Source of the DNA: DAISIK01 sp036822055
GTDB lineage: Bacteria > Verrucomicrobiota > Verrucomicrobiia > Opitutales > Puniceicoccaceae
Direction: 5' to 3'
DNA: 64,000 bases
NCBI GenBank assembly: GCA_036822055.1
Contig: DAISIK010000002.1
Coordinates: 1-64,000, forward strand
Shown: positions 16,746 through 25,626 of the stretch, one piece after another
How positions within the stretch are numbered: position 1 is the first letter of the stretch
Layout of the letters: the number at the start of each line of letters is the position of its first letter
Program-made: the position numbers and the translations under genes
The notes under the pieces: model-generated
What the model saw: the letters and a program-made list of their open reading frames with translations, nothing else
Database searches by the model: none
Told to the model about the DNA's origin: nothing

Positions 16746-18017
16746 ATGAAGATCGTCGCCATTACCCACGGTTCTACCGGAGACACCCTTCCTCCCGCCG
16801 TCCTCCTCAAGGAACTTTACCGGCGCGGACACGAGGTCCTTTTGCTCGCTGCTCCGGCCTTCCAGAACCTGGCTGAGGAATTCTCCGTCCCCCTCCTCCC
16901 CATCCCTCCCTGGGGTGACGAGGATGTGATGGCTGAAGCCATGCGCTCGATTAGTGGTTACCGCCAAAAGCACATCCTCCTCGCCAAGATGTATGAACTG
17001 ATTGGCCGGGGCGCTGCCGAGGTTGAGGAACTGCTCTCCACTGCCCTCGATGGTGCCGATCTTCTCATCGTCAATTCCATCTTTCCTTTCTGGACCGAAG
17101 TCGCCCGGCGCCGCTCCATCAAAACCGTTTCCCTCCACTTTTGCCACGATCCACTTCCAAGCATTGTACGTGCTCCCCACCTCGTCCCCCTTCCTCCCTC
17201 CTTTCTCGGTCCCGTCCGTCGCCTCTGCGCCAAAGCTGTCTGGCGAGCCGCCGATCACTTCCTCTGCCGCCTGACCACCAGGGCCCTGCGTCGGAGTGGC
17301 GCACCGCCGAGCCTCCTCCCCGTCAGGGACTTTATCTACCGCCCGGCCGATTTTGCCCTTATCACCGTTCCTCCCGAGGTCTTTGCCGACCCGGGGCTCG
17401 ACCTCCGTGTGCCTTCAGCTTACTGCGGTTACCTCCGGCGCCCCCCCACCAACCCTCCTCCTTCTTGGGCCGATCAGCTTGAGGAGTTTTGTCAGGGTCA
17501 AAAGCTTCCCCTGATCGCCTTCGGCAGCATGAGGACTGACACCATCCAAAGCGATCTCGCCCGCCTCCTCGCGGCGAAACCATCCGGACAACGCTGCCTC
17601 CTCATTAAGGGCTGGGGCTCCCTCCCTCCCCAACTTGATCGAAACGAGATCTTTGTCCTCCCACCCACCCCTCATGAGTGGGTCCTGCCCTACGCCTCCG
17701 CCTTCCTCCACCACGGCGGAGCCGGTACCACCGCCGCCGCCCTCGTCGCCGGGGTCCCCCAGCTCATTCGCCCCTTCTTCGCCGACCAGCCGTTCTGGGC
17801 CGCCGAAATAACCAACCTCGGCTGTGGACTGACTGCTCCCTCCTTCAAACGTCCCGCCGCCATCTGGGAGCGCCTCCATCGCGTCGCCCAACAGCCCGAG
17901 TTTGCCCGAAAAGCATCCGCCATCGCTGTACAGCTGCCCACCGTCGCGGCCAGCGTCACCGCCGCAGATCAGATCCTTTCCTGGTTAAATCCCTCCGGGG
18001 GGTCCGTCCCTCGCTAA
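16746..18017 (+). CDS. UDP-sugar glycosyltransferase, GT1/UGT-like
   Basis: This 423-residue protein has a GT-B fold. The N-terminal domain begins MKIVAITHGSTGDTLPPAVLL, typical of enzymes acting on lipids or natural products. The C-terminal donor site shows FLHHGGAGTTAAALVAGVPQ followed by PFFADQPFWA. The acceptor is unknown; sterol, polyketide and rhamnolipid enzymes share this architecture. No signal peptide is visible. A glucosidase gene follows after about 70 bases on the same strand, so both may concern one glycan or glycolipid. Confidence 0.87.
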   Translation: MKIVAITHGSTGDTLPPAVLLKELYRRGHEVLLLAAPAFQNLAEEFSVPLLPIPPWGDEDVMAEAMRSISGYRQKHILLAKMYELIGRGAAEVEELLSTALDGADLLIVNSIFPFWTEVARRRSIKTVSLHFCHDPLPSIVRAPHLVPLPPSFLGPVRRLCAKAVWRAADHFLCRLTTRALRRSGAPPSLLPVRDFIYRPADFALITVPPEVFADPGLDLRVPSAYCGYLRRPPTNPPPSWADQLEEFCQGQKLPLIAFGSMRTDTIQSDLARLLAAKPSGQRCLLIKGWGSLPPQLDRNEIFVLPPTPHEWVLPYASAFLHHGGAGTTAAALVAGVPQLIRPFFADQPFWAAEITNLGCGLTAPSFKRPAAIWERLHRVAQQPEFARKASAIAVQLPTVAASVTAADQILSWLNPSGGSVPR

Positions 18018-18089
18018 ACCAACCCCCGCAAACCCACCTCACACCCTGGCACCTTCATCCATCCGGTTTGCCACCCATTTGAATTTCCC

Positions 18090-20750
18090 ATGATTCCATC
18101 CACCAGCTCCCTCGAAGACCTCCGCCTCGCTGAAGAGGCCGCCCGCAAACCAGATGCCAACTGGAAGCGCTGGGGGCCTTACCTCAGCGAAAGGCAGTGG
18201 TCCACCGTTCGCGAGGACTACTCCCCAGGCGGTACCAGCTGGGACTATTTTCCCCACGACCACGCGCGCAGCAGGGCTTACCGCTGGGGCGAAGACGGAT
18301 TACTCGGCTTTTCCGACCGCCAGTGCCGCCTCTGCTTCGCCCTCGCCCTTTGGAATGGTCAGGACCCGATCCTCAAGGAGCGGCTCTTCGGCCTCACCGG
18401 CCCCGAGGGAAACCATGGCGAGGACGTTAAGGAATGTTACTATTACCTCGATTCCACCCCTACCCACAGCTACGCCAAAGCCCTCTACAAATACCCCCAG
18501 GCGGCCTTCCCGTACCAGAGACTTATCGACGAGAACCAAAAACGGGGACTCCATGCCGATGAGTTCGAACTCACCGATACCGGCATCTTCGATCAAAATC
18601 GCTATTTTGATATCCTCATCGAGTACGCCAAGGCCGCTCCGGAGGACCTTTGTATCCGAATAAGCATTACCAATCACGGACCCGAGTCCGCCCCCCTCCA
18701 CCTCCTCCCCACCCTCTGGTTCCGAAACACCTGGAGCTGGGAGAAGAACCCAGTGCGCCCCTCCATCAGGGTCCTCCAGGAAGGTACCTACCTCGCCAGC
18801 CACCCCCAACTCGGCGACTACCAGTTCAGCTTCGACCCCGGTTTTACCCGGAATCTCTTTACCGAGAACGAGACCAACACCCAGCGCCTCTTCCAACACC
18901 CCAATTCCTCCCCTTTCGTTAAGGATGCCTTCCACCGCTTCCTCATCGAAGGCGAGGATGACGCCATCAACCCGAAACTGACCGGGACCAAGGCTGCTCC
19001 CCTCTACCAGCTCAACTTACAGCCCGGCCAGTCCGTCACCGTCAACTTGCGACTGACCGCCGCTGCCTCTCTCCCGACCATTCTGTCAGCGTCCCCCGCA
19101 GAGAGCGTTTTCCGCCAGCGCCTCGCCGAAGCAGACGAATTTTACAGTGCCCGTTTCAGGCCCGAAATGGATGCCACCGCGACGACCATCTCACGCCAGG
19201 CCTACGCCGGGTTGCTCTGGACCAAACAATTCTACCACTACGTTATCAGAGACTGGCTTGATGGTGATCCGGGCCAAAAACCGCCTCCCGCCCAGCGCCG
19301 GGTCGGACGGAACCACTCCTGGACCCACCTCCACTGCCACGACATCCTCTCCATGCCCGATAAGTGGGAATACCCCTGGTTCGCCGCCTGGGATCTGGCC
19401 TTTCACATGCTTCCCATGGCCGAGATCGATCCTCATTTCGCCAAGGATCAACTCGTCCTCTTCCTCCGCGAATGGTACCTCCATCCAAATGGTCAAATCC
19501 CCGCCTACGAGTTCGCCTTCGAGGACGTTAATCCCCCCGTTCATGCCTGGGCAGTTTGGCGGGTTTACAAAATCAGCGCCACGGCTGGCAACCGGGACCG
19601 TCCCTTTCTCGAGAGTTGCTTTCAAAAGCTCCTTCTCAACTTCACCTGGTGGGTGAACCGTAAAGATGCCGAAGGGAACAACCTTTTCCAGGGCGGCTTC
19701 CTCGGTCTCGACAACATCGGCGTCTTTGATCGCTCGAAACCCCTTCCCACTGGCGGATATCTCCAACAAGCAGACGGAACCGCCTGGATGGCCTTTTATT
19801 GCCTAACCATGCTCGCCATCGCCCTCGAACTCGCGCAGGAAAACCCCGTCTACGAGGACCTCGCTTCCAAGTTTTTCGAGCACTTCGTCCAGATTGCCGA
19901 CGCCATCAACCACCATGGGGAATCCGGCCTTTGGGATGAAAATGACGGGTTCTACTACGATCAACTCCGACTCGACGACAAGATCATCCCCCTCCAAACC
20001 CGATCCCTTGTCGGGCTCCTCCCCCTTGTGGCTGTGGAGATCCTCGAGGAAGATAAATTGAAGCGACTTCCCGATTTCACCAAACGCATGCACTGGTTTA
20101 TGGAAAATCGTCCTGAGCTCGTCAGCAGCATCACCTTCTGCGAATCCTGCGTCGGTCAAAACGATCGCCTCCTCTCCATCCCCAGCTCCGAGAGACTCAA
20201 GCGAGCCCTTCGCTACCTCCTCGACGAAGAGGAGTTCCTCTCCCCTTACGGCATTCGCTCCCTCTCGCGGACTCACCTCAAAAATCCCTACGTTTACCCC
20301 TTTGACGGAAAGGAGTACCGCGTGACTTACACCCCCGCCGAGAGCGATTCCCATCTCTTCGGTGGCAACTCCAACTGGCGTGGACCGATTTGGTTCCCCG
20401 TAAACTACCTCCTCATTGAGGCCCTCGAAAGGTACCACCACTTCTACGGTGACCAACTCCAGATCGAGTACCCGACCGGCTCCGGCCAGCTAAAGAACCT
20501 TGGCCAGGTCGCCCGCGACATTTCCACTCGGCATGCCAGGATTTTTCTCCCTCGGCCGGATGCCTCGCGCCCATGTCACGGCGAGGATCCCCGCTACCGC
20601 GACGATCCTGCATGGAAAGATCTCGTCCTTTTCTACGAGTACTTTCACGGAGACAATGGACGCGGCTGTGGTGCCAGCCACCAAACTGGCTGGACCGCGC
20701 TCGTAGTACGCTGCCTCTACGACGCCGCCGCTCCCCCCTCTCACACCTGA
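18090..20750 (+). CDS. GH63-type glucosidase
   Basis: This 886-residue protein belongs to the bacterial GH63 family related to mannosylglycerate hydrolase and alpha-glucosidase, with an (alpha/alpha)6 barrel. Typical segments are HSWTHLHCHDILSMPDKWEY, WFAAWDLAFHMLPM (likely holding the general-acid Asp), PAYEFAFEDVNPPVHAWAV, GGNSNWRGPIWFPVNYLL, and GCGASHQTGWTALVV at the C-terminus. No signal peptide is seen, so it should act in the cytosol, perhaps on glucosylglycerate, mannosylglycerate or another small glycoside. The exact substrate cannot be read from sequence. It lies downstream of the glycosyltransferase gene. Confidence 0.85.
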   Translation: MIPSTSSLEDLRLAEEAARKPDANWKRWGPYLSERQWSTVREDYSPGGTSWDYFPHDHARSRAYRWGEDGLLGFSDRQCRLCFALALWNGQDPILKERLFGLTGPEGNHGEDVKECYYYLDSTPTHSYAKALYKYPQAAFPYQRLIDENQKRGLHADEFELTDTGIFDQNRYFDILIEYAKAAPEDLCIRISITNHGPESAPLHLLPTLWFRNTWSWEKNPVRPSIRVLQEGTYLASHPQLGDYQFSFDPGFTRNLFTENETNTQRLFQHPNSSPFVKDAFHRFLIEGEDDAINPKLTGTKAAPLYQLNLQPGQSVTVNLRLTAAASLPTILSASPAESVFRQRLAEADEFYSARFRPEMDATATTISRQAYAGLLWTKQFYHYVIRDWLDGDPGQKPPPAQRRVGRNHSWTHLHCHDILSMPDKWEYPWFAAWDLAFHMLPMAEIDPHFAKDQLVLFLREWYLHPNGQIPAYEFAFEDVNPPVHAWAVWRVYKISATAGNRDRPFLESCFQKLLLNFTWWVNRKDAEGNNLFQGGFLGLDNIGVFDRSKPLPTGGYLQQADGTAWMAFYCLTMLAIALELAQENPVYEDLASKFFEHFVQIADAINHHGESGLWDENDGFYYDQLRLDDKIIPLQTRSLVGLLPLVAVEILEEDKLKRLPDFTKRMHWFMENRPELVSSITFCESCVGQNDRLLSIPSSERLKRALRYLLDEEEFLSPYGIRSLSRTHLKNPYVYPFDGKEYRVTYTPAESDSHLFGGNSNWRGPIWFPVNYLLIEALERYHHFYGDQLQIEYPTGSGQLKNLGQVARDISTRHARIFLPRPDASRPCHGEDPRYRDDPAWKDLVLFYEYFHGDNGRGCGASHQTGWTALVVRCLYDAAAPPSHT

Positions 20751-20878
20751 CCCCATAGCGAAATCGAGCGCCCCGCCGGAGCCGCAAGCCAACCCTGCTT
20801 TTACTTCAGAAATTTTGACCCCCCGGTCCGGAGGGATTCACTAGCTGTTAACCGATCCTCGATATTCAAAATCCCTTC

Positions 20879-21490
20879 ATGAATCCAATCTTCCGCCACC
20901 CCTGCGCTAGTCTACTCCTCATCCTTTTTCTAGGCGCCTCATCACCCCTCCAGGCTACTGCTTCAGAGGAATACCAAACCCTCGTTTTGGGGGCCGGTTG
21001 CTTCTGGTGTGTCGAAGCATTCTATGAAGCCCTCCCTGGCGTTGTCGCCGTGGTCAGCGGCTATGCAGGTGGGGAGCGCCCCAATCCCACCTACAAAGAC
21101 GTTTCTGCCGGACGCACCAAGCACGCAGAGGTAGTGGAGATTACCTTTGATCCATCCACCACCTCCCTGCCGACCCTCCTCGACTTCTTCTGGACAACCC
21201 ACGACCCCACCGACCCCACTGGAGTCTGGCCCGACTTTGGCCCTCAATATCGATCCATCATCCTCTACCAAGACGAGGCCCAAAAGCTCGCCATTGAAGC
21301 GTCACAATCCAAATTTCAGTCCACTGCCAAAACCCGCAAACCGATTGCCACCCAGATTGTGCCTCTCATCGAGTTCTACCCGGCCGAAGATTACCATCAG
21401 GATTTCGTCAGAAAAAACCCCGGCCACCCCTACGTGAGGCGGATAGCTATCCCAAAGCTAAAAAAACTCGGTCTCCCCGTCCCTGAATGA
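20879..21490 (+). CDS. msrA: Exported peptide methionine-S-sulfoxide reductase
   Basis: MsrA repairs the S form of methionine sulfoxide. The 203-residue protein has a signal peptide (residues 1-28, LLLILFLGASSPLQATAS) and then the catalytic GAGCFWCVEAFYEALPGV, with the active Cys in GCFWC. The GYAGGERPNPTYKDVSAGRTKHAEVV and GPQYRSIILY blocks complete the family pattern. The signal peptide places it in the periplasm. msrB, also with a signal, follows 18 bases downstream, so the pair repairs both isomers outside the cytosol. Confidence 0.95.
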   Translation: MNPIFRHPCASLLLILFLGASSPLQATASEEYQTLVLGAGCFWCVEAFYEALPGVVAVVSGYAGGERPNPTYKDVSAGRTKHAEVVEITFDPSTTSLPTLLDFFWTTHDPTDPTGVWPDFGPQYRSIILYQDEAQKLAIEASQSKFQSTAKTRKPIATQIVPLIEFYPAEDYHQDFVRKNPGHPYVRRIAIPKLKKLGLPVPE

Positions 21491-21508
21491 ACCCCCCCTC
21501 TCGAACCC

Positions 21509-22066
21509 ATGAAACTGTTTTTCTCTCTGATCCTCTTCGCCATCTCAGCAGCCTTCGCCACCTACGCTTTCCATTCCCATGCCAGCGCTGAAGAAAGCAC
21601 TGGCAAAAGCCACCCAACGCAGGAAAGAAAAGCCGAACTCAAGGCCAAGCTAACTCCCCTCCAGTACCGGGTGACCATGGAGGACGGTACCGAGCCCCCC
21701 TTCCGGCATCCCTATCATGCCAACCGTGCCCCCGGCATTTACTGCTGTCTGATTTCCGGAGCCCCGCTCTTCAGTTCCAAAGACAAATTCGACTCCGGAA
21801 CCGGCTGGCCCAGCTTCACCCGCCCCATCGACCCCGACCTCATTGAGGAAGTGGAAGACCTCAGTTACGGGATGAGGCGTATCGAAGTCCGATCCATATC
21901 CGGTACCTCCCACCTTGGCCATGTCTTCAAAGACGGTCCCCGGCCGACTGGACTTCGCTACTGCATCAATGCCGCCGCACTGGAATTTGTCCCCCTCCAA
22001 CTCCTTGAGGAACGCGGTCTCGGCCATCTTGCCGCATCTCTTCAAGCAGGGAAGGAGAAAAACTGA
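21509..22066 (+). CDS. msrB: Exported peptide methionine-R-sulfoxide reductase
   Basis: MsrB reduces the R form of methionine sulfoxide. This 185-residue protein has a signal peptide (MKLFFSLILFAISAAFATYA) followed by the MsrB domain: GTEPPFRHPYHANRAPGIY, SSKDKFDSGTGWPSFTRPI, GTSHLGHVFKDGP, and RYCINAAALEFVP with the catalytic Cys. The two CxxC motifs that bind zinc in many MsrB proteins are absent, as in the zinc-free type. It is probably co-transcribed with msrA. A convergent xseA gene ends just downstream. Confidence 0.95.
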   Translation: MKLFFSLILFAISAAFATYAFHSHASAEESTGKSHPTQERKAELKAKLTPLQYRVTMEDGTEPPFRHPYHANRAPGIYCCLISGAPLFSSKDKFDSGTGWPSFTRPIDPDLIEEVEDLSYGMRRIEVRSISGTSHLGHVFKDGPRPTGLRYCINAAALEFVPLQLLEERGLGHLAASLQAGKEKN

Positions 22067-22087
22067 CCCCGCCGTTCCCCAATCAAT

Positions 22088-23476
22088 TCATTCACCCGGA
22101 TCGCTTTGCCAGGGTCGTTCCTCGAGCGTAGTTTCCACTTCCAAAAGCTCGTCTACCTTCGAGAAAAAAGCGCCGCTCGCCAGATCGATCCTCAGGCGCT
22201 CGCCTTTCGACAGAGCCCCGGCCCGGTTGATCACCGCTCCTTTGTCATTTCGCACTAGAGCAAAACCTCGCTTAAGAATAGACGGTAAACTCGTCGCCTT
22301 TAATCGCTCTCCCAGTTGAACAACCCGTTCTTTTGAACTTCGGATCTCCACGGCAACCGCGCGATCTGCTCGTTCCCTCAGCAGTCCCAGGTTGCGTCGA
22401 CGCTCCTCAATCCGGCGGGTCGGCTCAAGCCTCCAGAGAAGATCGACCCGTTGTTCAAACCGTTCCCTCAATCGCTCCAGCCGCAGCGAGGCCAGGTTGT
22501 CCAGTCTCCGCTCCAATTCGTCCACCGCCTGATTGCGAAACTCCAGCACTTGCAAGGGGGTGCGTGCCCCGATTCGCAAACTGGCTCGCTCAAGGTTCCC
22601 TTTCAATTCCCGCAGAAAATCATTGGTTCGGCGCTTCAACCGCCTAGACAAATCTTCCAATCCATCGCGTCGCACGACGTAAGCGCTGGTTACCAATTCA
22701 GCAGCAGCGGTCGGTGTTTCAGCCCTTCGGTCGGCAACAAAATCCGTCAAAACCAAATCGGTTTCATGTCCAATCGCAGAGATCAAAGGATGGGGAAGCG
22801 AGGCCAACCGCCGGACCAGTTTCTCCCCATTGAATGCCGCAAGATCTTCGATACTCCCGCCTCCTCGTGCGAGAATTACGAGATCAACCTCTAGCTTTAA
22901 TTCCTCGATTTGATCCAGTCGACCGAGGATCGAAGGAACTGCTTCCTTTCCCTGCACGATTGCCGGGAGAAGGATCAGTGTGCCCCTCCACCCGCGACGG
23001 CGAAAGACGCTCAGCATATCCTGTAAGGCCGCCCCGCTTGCTGAGGTCACCAAAGCGATCCGGCCAGGGAGGTCTGGCAGTGGCCTTTTCCGCTCTTGAG
23101 AAAAAAGGCCCTCCGCTTCCAACTTCGCCTTGAGGCGCAAAAACTCTTCTTGCAGCCCCCCAATCCCCGACCGCTTCACTTCGCGAACAATCAACTGGTA
23201 ATTTCCCCTCGGCGCGTAGACATCGATCGCCCCCCTCGCCAAAACCTCCATCCCATTTTCGAGATCAACCGGGGACCGGACCGCATTGGCCCGGAAGAAA
23301 ACCGCCGAAATCTGACTGGTGTTGTCCTTGAGGGAGAAATAAATGTGCCCACTACTTTGCTTCCTCAGGTTACTGATTTCCCCGCGAACGACGACGTCCG
23401 GAAAGCCCACCCGGAGCTGCTGCTGGATAGCAGTTGTCAGTTCAGAAACCGTTATACCGGCAGGATTGGATTCCAT
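22088..23476 (-). CDS. xseA: Exodeoxyribonuclease VII large subunit
   Basis: XseA with XseB degrades single-stranded DNA from both ends in repair. The 462-residue protein has the N-terminal OB domain (ITVSELTTAIQQQL, VVVRGEISNLRKQSSGHIYFSLKD) and the catalytic region with LVTSASGAALQDML, LILLPAIVQG, DLVILARGGGSIEDLAAFN, and SAIGHETD. A long coiled coil follows. The ATG is the natural start, yet it lies only four bases after the U-tract of the terminator of tRNA-Gly, with no clear ribosome-binding site. xseB is not adjacent. Confidence 0.94.
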   Translation of the reverse strand: MESNPAGITVSELTTAIQQQLRVGFPDVVVRGEISNLRKQSSGHIYFSLKDNTSQISAVFFRANAVRSPVDLENGMEVLARGAIDVYAPRGNYQLIVREVKRSGIGGLQEEFLRLKAKLEAEGLFSQERKRPLPDLPGRIALVTSASGAALQDMLSVFRRRGWRGTLILLPAIVQGKEAVPSILGRLDQIEELKLEVDLVILARGGGSIEDLAAFNGEKLVRRLASLPHPLISAIGHETDLVLTDFVADRRAETPTAAAELVTSAYVVRRDGLEDLSRRLKRRTNDFLRELKGNLERASLRIGARTPLQVLEFRNQAVDELERRLDNLASLRLERLRERFEQRVDLLWRLEPTRRIEERRRNLGLLRERADRAVAVEIRSSKERVVQLGERLKATSLPSILKRGFALVRNDKGAVINRAGALSKGERLRIDLASGAFFSKVDELLEVETTLEERPWQSDPGE

Positions 23477-23480
23477 AGCT

Positions 23481-23514
23481 AAAAAAAAGCTCCGGGGATG
23501 ATTGCCCCCGGAGC
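23481..23514 (-). terminator. Rho-independent terminator of tRNA-Gly
   Basis: GCTCCGGGG (23489-23497) pairs with CCCCGGAGC (23506-23514), with eight A on the left (23481-23488) that form the U-tract on the minus strand. It lies right after the tRNA-Gly gene and right before the ATG of xseA. Confidence 0.88.
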
Positions 23515-23519
23515 AAAAG

Positions 23520-23595
<76 letters not shown>

Positions 23596-23701
23596 TTGAA
23601 ACAACAATCTAGTCTCGAGAGCCCCTCCCCTGTCAATGCCTTTTCCAGAAAAATGAGACTTGGAAGCTGCCCCGCTCTGCCGAATGCTCAGAGTTCTTCT
23701 T

Positions 23702-24508
23702 ATGAATCGAATCGGCCTCGCCTTCACTCCACCTCCCGGCTCCGAGCGGCCCCGCGCTTTTGTCAGCTACCTTTGCGCAGGAGACCCCGACTACCAAACC
23801 TCCTTTAGAGCCCTCCGCATCCTTGCTCAAGAAGGAGCCTCGATTCTCGAAATTGGTGTGCCCTTCAGTGATCCCCTCGCCGATGGCCAAACCAACCAGC
23901 TTGCCGCCGAACGGGCCCTCGCGGGTGGGTTTCGCTCCGAAGATGTTTTCCGCCTCGTCTCCGAACTCCGCGCTGCCGGAACTGAACAAGCCATCGTCTT
24001 TTACACCTATTACAACCTTGTCTTCAGTCGAGGAATTGATGCCTATGTTGCCGAGGCCAAAAAGGCCGGGGTCGATGCCATGCTCGTTCTCGACCTGCCT
24101 CCCGAAGAGGGCGCGGATTTTTTTGAGAGCTGCCAAAGGCACGAGATGCAAACTGTCCTCATTGTTGCTCCGACCACCCCCCCCGAGCGGCTACCCCGTA
24201 TTTGCGAAGTTGCTACGGCCTTCATCTACTACGTTTCTCGAGAGGGGGTCACGGGAGTCCGTCAGGACGACGCCACCGGAGTTGAAGAAGCGGTGGCTGC
24301 TATCCGGGCCGAAACAAACCTGCCGATTGTTGTGGGCTTCGGGATTTCCACTCCGGCTCAGGTTGCTCGTACCTGTGAGATTGCCGATGGTGCTGTAGTG
24401 GGCAGCGCTCTCGTTAATTCGCTCAGCAAAGCCCATCGGGAGGGCGACTCCTCCCTCGCTTCTTTTCGCGACCTCGTCCGGTCCCTCCTCGGCAAGGGCG
24501 GCTCCTGA
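23702..24508 (+). CDS. trpA: Tryptophan synthase alpha subunit
   Basis: TrpA cleaves indole-3-glycerol phosphate and passes indole to TrpB. The 268-residue protein shows the catalytic Glu in ILEIGVPFSDPLADGQ together with the conserved Asp of LADG, FYTYYNLVFSRG, MLVLDLPPEE, the YYVSREGVTG loop, and the phosphate-binding VGFGIST and GAVVGSALV. I chose the ATG at 23702 because the next residues NRIGLAF fit the TrpA start. trpB and other trp genes are not in the window, so the gene stands apart from a trp operon here. Confidence 0.95.
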   Translation: MNRIGLAFTPPPGSERPRAFVSYLCAGDPDYQTSFRALRILAQEGASILEIGVPFSDPLADGQTNQLAAERALAGGFRSEDVFRLVSELRAAGTEQAIVFYTYYNLVFSRGIDAYVAEAKKAGVDAMLVLDLPPEEGADFFESCQRHEMQTVLIVAPTTPPERLPRICEVATAFIYYVSREGVTGVRQDDATGVEEAVAAIRAETNLPIVVGFGISTPAQVARTCEIADGAVVGSALVNSLSKAHREGDSSLASFRDLVRSLLGKGGS

Positions 24509-24551
24509 CCGCCGTCCCCTCGCCTTTTCCATGGTCCACAAGGTGTCTCTT

Positions 24552-25409
24552 TCAGCCATCCTTGCGGCCAACCAACTTCTCCAAGGCGATAAAGTCGAGC
24601 TCTCCCAGCCCCTGCTCAATCCCCCGCTGATAAATCTCCAGAGTTCTCTCGGTCTGGCTGAGGTTTAGATCACGGGCGGCTGCCAAAGCCAATCCGAGGT
24701 CTTTCCTCATGTGTTTGACCGAGAACATCGGGCTAACTTCTCCCGAGCGCAGCATCGGTTCTTTCAGGTCTGCCAGGCCGGAGTGAGCAACGTTGGGAGC
24801 CAGCGCCTCAAAAAACGCGTCGTCATCCAATCCGTAGGCTTTTGCCAGATGCCATCCCTCGGTCAGAGCTGTTGAAATGGCCGCAATCTGTAGATTCATC
24901 GCCAGCTTCAAAGCAGCCGCTTGCTCACCACTTCCAAACCGGAAAATCCTTCCCGCCAGCACTTCGAGGTACGGTGCTGCCCCCTCAAAGGCAGCTTCCA
25001 ATCCCCCGGCATAAAAAACGATTTTTTTTGCCTCGGCAGCAGGACGGCTCCCCGTAAAGGGAGCCTCCAAATACCAGGCACCAGTTGCTTGTATCCATTT
25101 TTCAAATACACGAGAGTCGGCCGGACCGATGGTACTCGATTGGATGACCCCGTGATTTGGCGTAAGCTTGGGTACCACCCGCTCGAGAACCGCTTCCACC
25201 GCCTTTGGATCCGCCACACAAACATGGATCACCCCGGCCTCAAAAATTCCATCCTCAAGTTTACCAACCAGTTTCGGGAGCCCGGGCTTGGGAGTTCGGT
25301 TCCAGGAGGCAGCTAACAGACCCCCTTCAGCATAGTGATTGGCCCAGATTTCACCAATGATTCCCAGCCCCACAACCGTTACCATTCCATCCGTTTTGCT
25401 CATTGTCAT
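24552..25409 (-). CDS. 3-hydroxyisobutyrate dehydrogenase-like NAD(P) oxidoreductase
   Basis: This 285-residue protein belongs to the beta-hydroxyacid dehydrogenase group. It has an N-terminal Rossmann motif VTVVGLGIIGEIWANHY, the substrate-binding IQSSTIGPADSRVFEK, EAPFTGSRPAAEAKKIVFYAGG, and the catalytic Lys in AAALKLAMNLQ. Members reduce or oxidise small 3-hydroxy acids, succinic semialdehyde or glyoxylate; the substrate is not clear. Several Met codons lie at the start (residues 1, 3 and 9), so the exact N-terminus is uncertain. It is convergent with trpA. Confidence 0.85.
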   Translation of the reverse strand: MTMSKTDGMVTVVGLGIIGEIWANHYAEGGLLAASWNRTPKPGLPKLVGKLEDGIFEAGVIHVCVADPKAVEAVLERVVPKLTPNHGVIQSSTIGPADSRVFEKWIQATGAWYLEAPFTGSRPAAEAKKIVFYAGGLEAAFEGAAPYLEVLAGRIFRFGSGEQAAALKLAMNLQIAAISTALTEGWHLAKAYGLDDDAFFEALAPNVAHSGLADLKEPMLRSGEVSPMFSVKHMRKDLGLALAAARDLNLSQTERTLEIYQRGIEQGLGELDFIALEKLVGRKDG

Positions 25410-25576
25410 AAACTTACCAGCTCAACCTTCTGGTAGCGCAAAGCTCCCGTCAAGCCGCCGGGCAACCGCTCCAATCGAACCTTTCCATAACCAACCCTAC
25501 CCGAAGGAATAAGCATTACGACAACTTAACCACCGACCCCGGAATAATCGTGCAACTTATAGAAATCCTCTCCAAT

Positions 25577-25592
25577 ACACTAGATATAGTAT
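25577..25592 (+). promoter_or_regulatory. NrdR-box-like site 1 upstream of nrdJ
   Basis: ACACTAGATATAGTAT matches the NrdR consensus ACACTATATATAGTGT at 14 of 16 positions. NrdR represses ribonucleotide reductase genes in response to ATP/dATP. It lies 35 bases before the nrdJ start. Confidence 0.65.
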
Positions 25593-25607
25593 TTAAGATC
25601 CCACAAG

Positions 25608-25623
25608 AACCTACATCTAGTGC
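25608..25623 (+). promoter_or_regulatory. NrdR-box-like site 2 upstream of nrdJ
   Basis: AACCTACATCTAGTGC matches 11 of 16 positions of the NrdR consensus. It starts 31 bases after site 1, that is three DNA turns, which is the spacing known for paired NrdR boxes. It ends only three bases before the nrdJ ATG. Confidence 0.5.
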
Positions 25624-25626
25624 CCC

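Noticed and set aside
25410..25626. Cobalamin riboswitch before the B12-dependent nrdJ
   Set aside because: I looked for a B12-box-like GCCACTG and paired elements and found none; the NrdR boxes are a better explanation of control.
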